A stretch of DNA of 50,682 nt from Actinomycetes bacterium (GTDB lineage Bacteria; Actinomycetota; Acidimicrobiia; Acidimicrobiales; Microtrichaceae): assembly GCA_023434535.1 (NCBI GenBank), contig JAEYSR010000075.1, positions 1 through 50,682 of the forward strand, given 5' to 3'. Numbering within the stretch: the stretch's first letter is position 1; each line of letters begins with the position of its first letter. The notes under the pieces are model-generated. The model was not told where the DNA came from, did no database searches, and worked only from the letters and a program-made list of their open reading frames with translations. Both the position numbers and the translations under genes were made by a program. Of this stretch, positions 21,022-27,886 are shown in pieces.

Positions 21022-22728
21022 TCAGTCGACGAGGACCACGACCTGGTGCAGGCCGCTCGAACCGTTCGGCACTGGTTCGGAGCGCTCGGCGGTCTGGATT
21101 GCTCCGGTCCCGTCGGTCGCCCTGACCGTGATCGTGTGGTTGCCCGGGGTGGCGTCCCAGCGGTGCACCCACTGGCGCCAGGTGGCGTCCGACTGCTCCG
21201 CCGCCAGCTGGGCCTGCTCCCACGGGCCGTCGTCGATCCGGACCTCGACCGCGGAGATCCCGCGGGTCTGCGCCCAGGCGACTCCGGCCACCGCCGTGGT
21301 GCCGGCGGGGATCCGCTGCAGGCCGCGAGGGGTGTCGATGCGACTCGACGTCTTGATCGGCGCCAGCGCGTCGTAGCCCCGCGGCACCCAGTACTGGTCG
21401 AAGCGGTCGAAGGTCGTGAGCTCGATCTCCGTGAGCCACTTGGTGGCGCTCACGTAGCCGTACAGGCCGGGCACGACGAGGCGGGCCGGGAAGCCCCGCT
21501 CGATCGACAGCGGCTCGCCGTTCATGCCGATGGCCACGAGCGCATCGCGTCCGTCGAGCGTCGAGGTCGGGAACCCGCAGGTGTAGCCGTCGACCGAGCG
21601 GCCGACGATCTGGTCGGCGGCGGGGTCCACACGCGCCTCGTCGAGGAGGTCGTCGAGCCGCACGCCCAACCAACGGGCGCTGCCGAGGAGGCCGCCACCC
21701 ACCTCGTTGGACACGCAGGTCATCGTGATGTCCGCCTCCACGATCTCGCGCTCGGCGAGATCGCGGTACGACAGCTCGAGCGGCCGGCCGACCATGCCCG
21801 ACACCTTCAAGCGCCAGTCCTCGGCCGCCACCTGGGGCAGCTGCAGCGCCGTGTCGATGCGGTAGAAGTCGGCGTCCTTGGTCACGAACGGCGTGATGCC
21901 GTCCACGTCGAGGGACACGTCCGCCGGAACCGGCGGCAGGGGCCGCCGGGCGCGGGGCAGCACGACCGCCGCCCGGGACGCCGCAGCGGAGAACCGGGCG
22001 CCCAACCAACGACCGGTCGCCGCTGCCGCGAGCCCGGCCGCCGTGAGCGAGGCTCCGACGACGAGGAACGCCCGACGGGACGGCGCTCCCTCCGCGGCGA
22101 CGGCAGCCTCCGGCTCCCGTCCGCCACCTTCTTCTGCACCGATCCCGTCGGGCGAGCTGTCACGTGCCGGGCCGCCGGCGGAGGCGCTCGCGGCCGGGGT
22201 CCTGTCGGTCGGGGCGTCCCCCGCGGCGGCACCGGGAACCCTCGCTCCCGCCCGCACCAACAGGAGGAGCGCAGCGGCCCCGGCGACGGCCCCCAGGAGG
22301 CTGGGGAGCGCGGCGGGCACGCCTCGACCGTCCCGCGCGGTGAGCGCCGCCCACGCGCCGACGAGCCCGAACACCACGATGCCGGCGACGCCGAGGGCCG
22401 GATGGCCCGGCCGTCGTGCCGTGCCGAACGCGACGATCCCGGCCGCCGCCGCGATGGCGGCGAGCAGGACGCCGATGCCGACCAGCAGCGCCACCTTGTC
22501 CGACGTGCCGAACCACTCGATGGCGAGGTCCTTCACGAAGGGCGGGACCAGGTCGACCACCTTGTCGCCCACGTCGATGACGGGCGAGCGGAACGACGAC
22601 GACGCCGAGGCGACCAGCTCCGCGACGCCGAGCGACACGATCGCGGCGATCAGGCCGCTGAGGGCACCACGGAGAACCGGGCGACGGGGCGCCACGAGGT
22701 GATCGTCCGGGCCCGTGCGATGCGTCAT
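21022..22728 (-). CDS. Membrane-bound molybdopterin-dependent oxidoreductase (sulfite-oxidase fold)
   Basis: A 568-residue protein. The N-terminal part has about five membrane helices (20-160), then a charged linker, a further helix near 220-240, and an extracytoplasmic sulfite-oxidase-like domain. That domain holds the molybdenum-ligating cysteine in T-M-T-C-V-S-N-E-V-G-G and the stretch WLGVRLDDLLDEA. The C-terminal 110 residues match the Mo-co dimerisation domain (VAGVAWAQTRGISAVEVRIDDGPW). No heme domain is visible. The natural substrate is unknown; relatives include YedY-like reductases acting on oxidised methionine. Start at 22728 is supported by a SigK-like promoter whose -10 ends seven bases upstream. 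Confidence 0.88.
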   Translation of the reverse strand: MTHRTGPDDHLVAPRRPVLRGALSGLIAAIVSLGVAELVASASSSFRSPVIDVGDKVVDLVPPFVKDLAIEWFGTSDKVALLVGIGVLLAAIAAAAGIVAFGTARRPGHPALGVAGIVVFGLVGAWAALTARDGRGVPAALPSLLGAVAGAAALLLLVRAGARVPGAAAGDAPTDRTPAASASAGGPARDSSPDGIGAEEGGGREPEAAVAAEGAPSRRAFLVVGASLTAAGLAAAATGRWLGARFSAAASRAAVVLPRARRPLPPVPADVSLDVDGITPFVTKDADFYRIDTALQLPQVAAEDWRLKVSGMVGRPLELSYRDLAEREIVEADITMTCVSNEVGGGLLGSARWLGVRLDDLLDEARVDPAADQIVGRSVDGYTCGFPTSTLDGRDALVAIGMNGEPLSIERGFPARLVVPGLYGYVSATKWLTEIELTTFDRFDQYWVPRGYDALAPIKTSSRIDTPRGLQRIPAGTTAVAGVAWAQTRGISAVEVRIDDGPWEQAQLAAEQSDATWRQWVHRWDATPGNHTITVRATDGTGAIQTAERSEPVPNGSSGLHQVVVLVD

Positions 22729-22735
22729 GACCTCG

Positions 22736-22762
22736 GTTCGGAGCGGTCGGACGGGCGGATGG
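22736..22762 (-). promoter_or_regulatory. SigK-type promoter: CCATCC-N15-CCGAAC
   Basis: Minus strand: CCATCC (22762-22757), 15 bases, CCGAAC (22741-22736), seven bases, ATG. This closely resembles the mycobacterial SigK consensus as I recall it (CCATCC, 15-16 bases, CCGAAT). The divergent gene encodes a SigK-like factor. Confidence 0.6.
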
Positions 22763-22879
22763 GTCGGGCCGGGCGTGAGGACCAATCCGGCCCGGCGACG
22801 GGTCCGAACACCGGTCGTGGAGGAACCACCCGAGGCCAACGACGACGGACCCACCGCCGCGGTCGCCGCCCATGGGACC

Positions 22880-23503
22880 ATGGACGGCGTGAACCCGTTC
22901 CGCCGGCTCCGAGCGGTCCCCGATGCGGTGGCGCCCGGCGACGGTGCGGACGAGCTCATGTCGCGCGTCGCCCGGGGCGACCAGGATGCGTTCTCGGCCC
23001 TGTACGACCTCGTCGCCCCCAGGGTGCACGCCACCGTGCTGCGGGTCCTGCGGGACCCGGCGATGAGCGAAGAGGTCACCCAGGAGGTGATGGTCGAGCT
23101 CTGGCGCCTGGCCCCGCGCTACGAGGCCCGACGAGGAGGTGTCCGGACGTGGGCCGCCACGATCGCCCACCGGCGGGCGGTCGACCGGGTCCGCTCGGTC
23201 CAGTCCTCACGGTCCCGCGACGAGCGCGACGCCGTTCTGACCGCGGCGACGCACCCCGGTTCCGACGAGGTGGCGGAGGTGGTCGAGGACCGCATCGACC
23301 GGGAGCGGGTGAGCAGGGCGATGGAGTCGCTCACGACGACGCAGCGGGAGTCGATCGAGATGGCCTACTGGTCCGGCTACACCTACCGGGAGGTCGCCGC
23401 CGTGCTGGACGTCCCGGAGGGAACGGTGAAGACACGGATCCGAGACGGCCTCATACGGCTGCGCGACCACCTCGGAGCCGACGACGACGAGATGGGGAGG
23501 TGA
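22880..23503 (+). CDS. SigK-like ECF sigma factor
   Basis: A 207-residue group IV sigma factor. Region 2 runs over about residues 25-95 (RGDQDAFSALYDLVAPRVHATVLR, then EEVTQEVMVELWRLAPRYE). Region 4 covers about 140-195 with the helix-turn-helix GYTYREVAAVLDVPEGTVKTRIRDGL. Each is quoted only in part. It would direct RNA polymerase to CCATCC/CCGAAC-type promoters such as the one driving the divergent oxidoreductase-fasciclin genes. The start codon is uncertain: ATG at 22880 (MDGVNPFRRLR) gives the normal length. The next gene, five bases downstream, encodes its anti-sigma factor. Confidence 0.88.
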   Translation: MDGVNPFRRLRAVPDAVAPGDGADELMSRVARGDQDAFSALYDLVAPRVHATVLRVLRDPAMSEEVTQEVMVELWRLAPRYEARRGGVRTWAATIAHRRAVDRVRSVQSSRSRDERDAVLTAATHPGSDEVAEVVEDRIDRERVSRAMESLTTTQRESIEMAYWSGYTYREVAAVLDVPEGTVKTRIRDGLIRLRDHLGADDDEMGR

Positions 23504-23507
23504 CGAG

Positions 23508-24224
23508 ATGACCGATGACCTGCACAGCCTCGCCGCCGCGTACTCGCTGGACGCCTTGGATCCGGACGAACGTCGACGCTTCGAGGCTCACTTCCCGGAC
23601 TGCGAGAGCTGCGCCGAGGAGGTCGCCGACTACAGACGGACCGCGGCCCGACTGGGAGCGGTCGCCCCCGTGGCTCTCCCTGAGTCGCTCAAGGGCCGGG
23701 TCATGGACGAGGTGGGTCGCACGCGCCAGCTCCCACCGAAGGTGACCGAGACCCGCCCGTCGCGGTGGGTCAGGCCCCTCGTCGCCGTCGCAGCGATCGT
23801 GGTCGCCCTGGCGGTGGCAGGGGGACTGCTCGTCTGGCGGGACGACGGATCGGGTCCCGGCCGGGGGCAGACCTCCGAGCTGGCTGCGGTGATGGCCGCT
23901 CCCGACGCACGGACCGTCAGCCTGGACGGCTCCGACGGCGCCGCCGGCACCCTCCGCGTCGTGTACTCACGCGATGCCGACGCCGCGGTGCTCGTCGGGT
24001 CCGATCTGCCCGACCCCGGCGACGGACGGGCCTACCAGCTCTGGTCGATCCGCGGCGACGACGTCAGCTCCGCCGGTGTGTTCACACCCGGCGCGTCCGG
24101 GTCCGTCGACCAGACCGTGGCCCTTCCCGACGGGTCGGTCGACGTCTGGGGCGTGACGAACGAGCCGTCGGGCGGCTCACCCGCCCCCACGACCGACATC
24201 CTCTTCAAGGGCCAGGAGGCCTGA
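23508..24224 (+). CDS. RskA-like anti-sigma-K factor
   Basis: A 238-residue single-pass membrane protein. The N-terminal cytoplasmic anti-sigma domain has the zinc-binding ZAS motif with His28, Cys32 and Cys35 (AHFPDCESCAEE). One membrane helix lies at about 86-109. The extracytoplasmic domain is of the RskA type (anti-sigma-K, C-terminal), with YQLWSIRGDD, SAGVFTPGASG and VWGVTNEPSGGSPAPT. In the absence of signal it should hold the sigma factor; release needs cleavage, typically by a site-1 protease and then an M50 protease. It follows the sigma gene with four bases between. Confidence 0.92.
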   Translation: MTDDLHSLAAAYSLDALDPDERRRFEAHFPDCESCAEEVADYRRTAARLGAVAPVALPESLKGRVMDEVGRTRQLPPKVTETRPSRWVRPLVAVAAIVVALAVAGGLLVWRDDGSGPGRGQTSELAAVMAAPDARTVSLDGSDGAAGTLRVVYSRDADAAVLVGSDLPDPGDGRAYQLWSIRGDDVSSAGVFTPGASGSVDQTVALPDGSVDVWGVTNEPSGGSPAPTTDILFKGQEA

Positions 24225-24229
24225 TCGAG

Positions 24230-24283
24230 GCGTGACCGGGAGGGCGTGACCGGGCAGGGCGCCACCGGGCAGAGCGTGCCCGG
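24230..24283. repeat. 15-bp degenerate tandem repeat, 3.6 copies
   Basis: Units GCGTGACCGGGAGG (24230), GCGTGACCGGGCAGG (24244), GCGCCACCGGGCAGA (24259) and GCGTGCCCGG (24274, partial), between the anti-sigma gene and the HAD phosphatase gene. Confidence 0.65.
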
Positions 24284-24329
24284 ACCGGGTGGTGACCCGG
24301 GCTCCACCGCCACGTGCCACCCTTGGCGG

Positions 24330-24971
24330 GTGCACGTGATCTTCGACCTCGACGGGACGGTGTGGGACTCGGAGCCGGGGATCCTCGCCTGCATGGCCCA
24401 CGCCATGGGTGAGCTGGGCCTGGCGGTGCCCGACGAGGCGACCCTCCGGAGCCACATCGGTCCGCCGCTGAGGTCGATGCTCGCGGACATCGGCGTCCCC
24501 GAGCCGCTGCTCGACGACGGGGTCCGCCTTTACCGGGAGCGCTACCTGACGACCGGAGTGTTCGAGGCGTCCCTCTACGACGGCGTCGAGGCCCTGCTCG
24601 ACCGGGTGGCGGCCGACGGTCACGTCCTGTCGACCGCGACGTCGAAGGGCGAGGTCCCGACGATGACCATGCTCGAGCACTTCGGCATCGACGACCGGTT
24701 CGCGGTGGTCGGCGCCGCCACCATGGACGGCTCGGCCACGACCAAGGTCGAGGTGCTGGCCCGCACCCTCGACCGCCTGGACGGCCCGCCGCCCGGGACC
24801 TGCGTGCTGATCGGCGACCGCGACCTCGACGTCGCCGGGGCCGCCACCCACGGACTCGACTGCATCGGCGCGGCCTGGGGCTACGGGGGCGCGGAGGAGC
24901 TGCGCTCGGCGGGCGCCTGGGCGATCGCGGCGAGCCCCGCCGACGTGCCCGGGCTGCTGGCGCGCCGATAG
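24330..24971 (+). CDS. HAD-family phosphatase (Gph-like)
   Basis: A 213-residue haloacid-dehalogenase hydrolase. Motif I: D-L-D-G-T in VIFDLDGTVWDSEPG, with the nucleophilic aspartate at residue 6. Motif II: STATSKGE. Motif IV: LIGDRDLDVAGAATHG. The alpha-helical cap follows motif I, as in phosphoglycolate phosphatase and related phosphatases. The GTG at 24330 gives the tight family N-terminus VHVIFDLDGT; earlier in-frame codons lie within tandem repeats. The substrate cannot be fixed. The TAG stop provides the -10 box of the ABC ATPase gene. Confidence 0.85.
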   Translation: MHVIFDLDGTVWDSEPGILACMAHAMGELGLAVPDEATLRSHIGPPLRSMLADIGVPEPLLDDGVRLYRERYLTTGVFEASLYDGVEALLDRVAADGHVLSTATSKGEVPTMTMLEHFGIDDRFAVVGAATMDGSATTKVEVLARTLDRLDGPPPGTCVLIGDRDLDVAGAATHGLDCIGAAWGYGGAEELRSAGAWAIAASPADVPGLLARR

Positions 24972-24974
24972 CGT
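24969..24974 (+). promoter_or_regulatory. -10 box TAGCGT of ABC ATPase gene
   Basis: TAGCGT, seven bases, GTG at 24982. The TAG is the stop codon of the HAD phosphatase gene. Leaderless pattern. Confidence 0.45.
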
Positions 24975-24981
24975 CCGCCCC

Positions 24982-25980
24982 GTGACCACCGGCGCCGCCC
25001 CCTCCCCCGGCGAACCCGCCGTCTCGGTCGAGGGCCTCGTCATCCGCTACGGCGACGTGACGGCCGTCGACGGGGTGTCGTTCACCGCAGAAGCGGGCGC
25101 TGTGACCACCGTGCTCGGCCCCAACGGCGCCGGCAAGACGTCGACCGTCGAGCACCTGGAGGGCTACCGACCGGCGGCCGCAGGTCGGGCGCGGGTGCTC
25201 GGCCTCGACCCGGTGTCGGACCACCGCCGGCTGACGTCGAAGGTCGGCGTGATGCTCCAGGACGGCGGCATCCCGACCGCGATCCGCCCTGCGGAGCTGC
25301 TCCGCCAGTACGCCGGCTTCTTCGATCGGCCGCTCGATCCGGCCGGGCTGCTCGAGCGGGTCCGCCTCGGCCATCGTGCCCGCACCCCGTTCCGCCGGCT
25401 GTCGGGCGGCGAGCAGCGACGCCTGTCCCTCGCCCTGGCGATCATCGGCCGGCCCGCCGTCGTGTTCCTCGACGAGCCGACGGCGGGGATCGACCTCGAC
25501 GGACGGGACGCCGTGCGGGAGGTCGTCGCCGAGCTGCGGGCCGACGGCGTGTGCGTGGTGATGACCACGCACGACCTCGACGAGGCCGAACGGGGCTCCG
25601 ACCACGTGGTGATCATCGATCGCGGAGTGGTGGTGGCCTCCGGTGCGCCGGCCGACCTGGTCCGCCCGAGCGACGCCGACCACATCCTCTTCGGCGCCCC
25701 GCCCGACCTGGCCGTGGAGGAGCTCGCCACCCACCTGGGGTCGCAGGTCCAGCAGGTGACCCCGGGCGAGTACCGCGTCGACCTCGCGCCCAGTCCGGCC
25801 AACGTCGCGGCGGTGACCGCATGGCTGGCCGAGCACGACCTGCCGCTGCAGGACCTCCGGGCCGGGCGCCAGCGCCTGGACGACGTGTTCCGTCGACTCA
25901 CCCACCACGACACGCCCCCGGCACCCGACGGCGGAGCGGGGCCCACGGGTCGCCGCGGCCGGCGGGTGAGCTCGAGATGA
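24982..25980 (+). CDS. ABC transporter ATP-binding protein
   Basis: A 332-residue ATPase. Walker A: G-P-N-G-A-G-K-T. The Q-loop lies in VMLQDGG, the signature is L-S-G-G-E-Q-R-R, Walker B is V-V-F-L-D-E-P-T-A-G-I-D, and the switch histidine is in MTTHDLDEAERGS. The last 100 residues form the extension typical of drug or natural-product exporter ATPases (DrrA/NodI type). It pairs with the permease gene 13 bases downstream. The position before the cytochrome oxidase operon recalls the ABC pair next to ctaA/ctaB in mycobacteria, so a role in oxidase or heme handling is possible but not shown. Confidence 0.93.
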   Translation: MTTGAAPSPGEPAVSVEGLVIRYGDVTAVDGVSFTAEAGAVTTVLGPNGAGKTSTVEHLEGYRPAAAGRARVLGLDPVSDHRRLTSKVGVMLQDGGIPTAIRPAELLRQYAGFFDRPLDPAGLLERVRLGHRARTPFRRLSGGEQRRLSLALAIIGRPAVVFLDEPTAGIDLDGRDAVREVVAELRADGVCVVMTTHDLDEAERGSDHVVIIDRGVVVASGAPADLVRPSDADHILFGAPPDLAVEELATHLGSQVQQVTPGEYRVDLAPSPANVAAVTAWLAEHDLPLQDLRAGRQRLDDVFRRLTHHDTPPAPDGGAGPTGRRGRRVSSR

Positions 25981-25993
25981 CGGCGGGCGACCG

Positions 25994-26722
25994 ATGAGGG
26001 CCTACTTCTCACAGCTCCGGACGGAGCTGGCGCTGAGCTCGCGCCAGGGCGAGCAGCTCCTGGTCAGCCTCGGCATCCCGCTGCTGATCCTCGTCTTCTT
26101 CTCGACGGTCCACATCCTGCCGGAGGGCGACGTCGACGAGCCGATCGACTTCCTCGCCCCTGCCGTGCTGGCCCTGGCGGTGATGTCGACGTCGATGGTG
26201 TCCCTCGGCATCGGCACGGGGTTCGAACGGCACTACGGCGTCCTCAAGCGGCTCGGCGCCTCGCCGCTGGGCCGGGGCCGCTGGGTGGCCGCCAAGATCA
26301 CGACGGTGCTCGCCACCGAGGTCGTGCAGTGGGTCGTCCTGATCGTCGTGGCGGTCCTGCTCGGCTGGAGCCCGCCCGCCGCCGGCTGGGCGACGGCGAT
26401 CCTCGGAGCGCTGCTCGGCACCGCCGCGTTCGGCGGGATCGGCCTGCTCCTCGCCGGCACGTTGCCGGGTGTGGCCACGCTGGCGCTCGCCAACGGCCTC
26501 TACCTGGTGCTCCTGCTCACCGGCGGGATGGTCGTCCCGCTGTCCGAGCTCCCGTCGGGCCTGGCCGCAGCGGCGAAGGTGCTCCCCGCCGCTCCGCTCG
26601 CCGAGGTGATCACCGGCTCGCTCGGAGGCGGTGGCGTGGCCGGGTGGGCCTGGATCTCGCTCACGGCGTGGGCCGTGGCCGCCCCGACCGCCGCAGCCAT
26701 CCTCTTCCGCTGGGACTCATAG
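25994..26722 (+). CDS. ABC-2 type transporter permease
   Basis: A 242-residue integral membrane protein with six predicted helices, beginning with an amphipathic N-terminal segment (MRAYFSQLRTELALSSRQGE). The region FERHYGVLKRLGASPLGRG is the conserved cytoplasmic coupling loop of ABC-2 exporters. It forms a dimer that works with the preceding ATPase. Its cargo is unknown. It is followed by a terminator shared with the convergent oxidase operon. Confidence 0.9.
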   Translation: MRAYFSQLRTELALSSRQGEQLLVSLGIPLLILVFFSTVHILPEGDVDEPIDFLAPAVLALAVMSTSMVSLGIGTGFERHYGVLKRLGASPLGRGRWVAAKITTVLATEVVQWVVLIVVAVLLGWSPPAAGWATAILGALLGTAAFGGIGLLLAGTLPGVATLALANGLYLVLLLTGGMVVPLSELPSGLAAAAKVLPAAPLAEVITGSLGGGGVAGWAWISLTAWAVAAPTAAAILFRWDS

Positions 26723-26759
26723 AACCCAGCTGCTCCCGGTGCGTGGGCCCGGACGCGCA

Positions 26760-26785
26760 AGAGGCGCCCCCGGAGGGGCGCCTCT
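26760..26785. terminator. Bidirectional terminator hairpin
   Basis: Perfect 11-bp stem AGAGGCGCCCC / GGGGCGCCTCT with loop CGGA, between the convergent ABC permease and ctaF genes. Confidence 0.7.
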
Positions 26786-26799
26786 CGCAGCACGTCGGA

Positions 26800-27222
26800 T
26801 CAGCCGCCGGATCCCGGCACGGTCGTGGTGGTCACCACAGGCGGCGGGTCGTTGAACCACGGGTTCCCGTTGTCGGTGAAGATGTTCATGGTCGACAGGC
26901 CCACCAGGTACACGGCGCAGGCGATCGCCAGCCCGAAGTAGAAGATCCTGGTCAGCAGCCGGCTGTCGAAGCGCAGGTGCATGAAGAACGAGGCGATCAG
27001 GATGAACTTGACCACCATCATGATCACCAGGAGCACGACGGCCGGGTAGTGCGACCCGTCGCCGAACCACGACGACCAGAAGTAGGTGGACACCTCGAGG
27101 GCGGTGATCGCCACGAGGATCCAGAAGATCGTGAAGTAGGTCGAGTTGCTCGGCCCGTGGCTGTGGTGCTCGCCCGGGTGCGCCGGGGAGTCGTCGTCGA
27201 GTTCCTCAACGGTGGTGCTCAC
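26800..27222 (-). CDS. ctaF: Cytochrome c oxidase subunit IV (prokaryotic COX4 type)
   Basis: A 140-residue membrane protein with three helices (about 29-49, 60-82 and 91-111). The YFTIFWILVAITALEVSTYF start and the MMVVKFILIASFFMHLRFD block are characteristic of prokaryotic COX4. The His-rich N-terminus (HPGEHHSHGPS) and a Thr/Pro/Gly tail face opposite or variable sides. It is the last gene of the caa3 operon, 34 bases after ctaE. It stabilises the oxidase and has no metal centre. Confidence 0.88.
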   Translation of the reverse strand: MSTTVEELDDDSPAHPGEHHSHGPSNSTYFTIFWILVAITALEVSTYFWSSWFGDGSHYPAVVLLVIMMVVKFILIASFFMHLRFDSRLLTRIFYFGLAIACAVYLVGLSTMNIFTDNGNPWFNDPPPVVTTTTVPGSGG

Positions 27223-27256
27223 GCGTCGCTCCTCAGGGGTCGTCGCTCTCGGGCGG

Positions 27257-27886
27257 TCATGGGATCAGGTACACGATCGCGAAGATCACGACCCAGACGA
27301 TGTCCACGAAGTGCCAGTACAGGCCCAACACCTCGACGGCCTCGGCCTGCATCTGCCGACGGAACGAGTAGCCGACGGCGCTCAGCAGCATGATGATGCC
27401 GATCGCCACGTGGGCACCGTGGAACCCGGTGAGCGTGTAGAAGGCGGACGCCGACACGTTCGAGGTGTAGCCGAGGCCCTCGCGGACGAACTCCGTGAAC
27501 TCGTAGACCTGACCGGCCAGGAAGAGGCCGCCGAGGACGCAGGTGGTGGTGAGCCACAGCCGCATCCGCTTGTGGTCGTTGGTCATCACCGCGTTCACCG
27601 CGAGCACCATGGTCAGCGAGCTCATCAGGAGGATGAAGCTCGTCATCGAGGTGAACGGGATGTTGAACAGCTCGGAGGCCTTGACCGGCGAGCCGGCCAG
27701 GCCCGGGATGCTGCCCGGACGGTTCTTGTAGAGCAGGTAGGTCGAGATCAACCCGCCGAAGAGCAGGCAGTCCGACGCCAGGTACGTCCACATCGCCAAC
27801 TTGTTGTTGGAGATGCCGGTGGACGTCTGGTGGATGTCGTCGGGGAACTCCAGGTCCTCGACCTGTTCCAGGGCGATGTCAGCCAA
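27257..27886 (-). CDS. ctaE: Cytochrome c oxidase subunit III
   Basis: A 209-residue, five-helix subunit III of the caa3 oxidase. Family marks are GQVYEFTEF, FYTLTGFHGAHVAIG and the C-terminal YWHFVDIVWVVIF. It carries no metals and shapes proton uptake and stability. No ATG is available near the expected N-terminus. TTG at 27886 gives LADIALEQVEDLEFP, has GAGGAG seven bases upstream, and overlaps the end of ctaD by eight bases, indicating coupled translation. Starting further upstream would add Arg/Pro-rich residues that do not fit. Confidence 0.92.
   Translation of the reverse strand: MADIALEQVEDLEFPDDIHQTSTGISNNKLAMWTYLASDCLLFGGLISTYLLYKNRPGSIPGLAGSPVKASELFNIPFTSMTSFILLMSSLTMVLAVNAVMTNDHKRMRLWLTTTCVLGGLFLAGQVYEFTEFVREGLGYTSNVSASAFYTLTGFHGAHVAIGIIMLLSAVGYSFRRQMQAEAVEVLGLYWHFVDIVWVVIFAIVYLIP

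Noticed and set aside
20158..23511. A 1117-codon plus-strand frame over the fasciclin and oxidoreductase genes
   Set aside because: Its parts are antisense or out of frame to conserved genes, and its composition changes abruptly at real gene boundaries.
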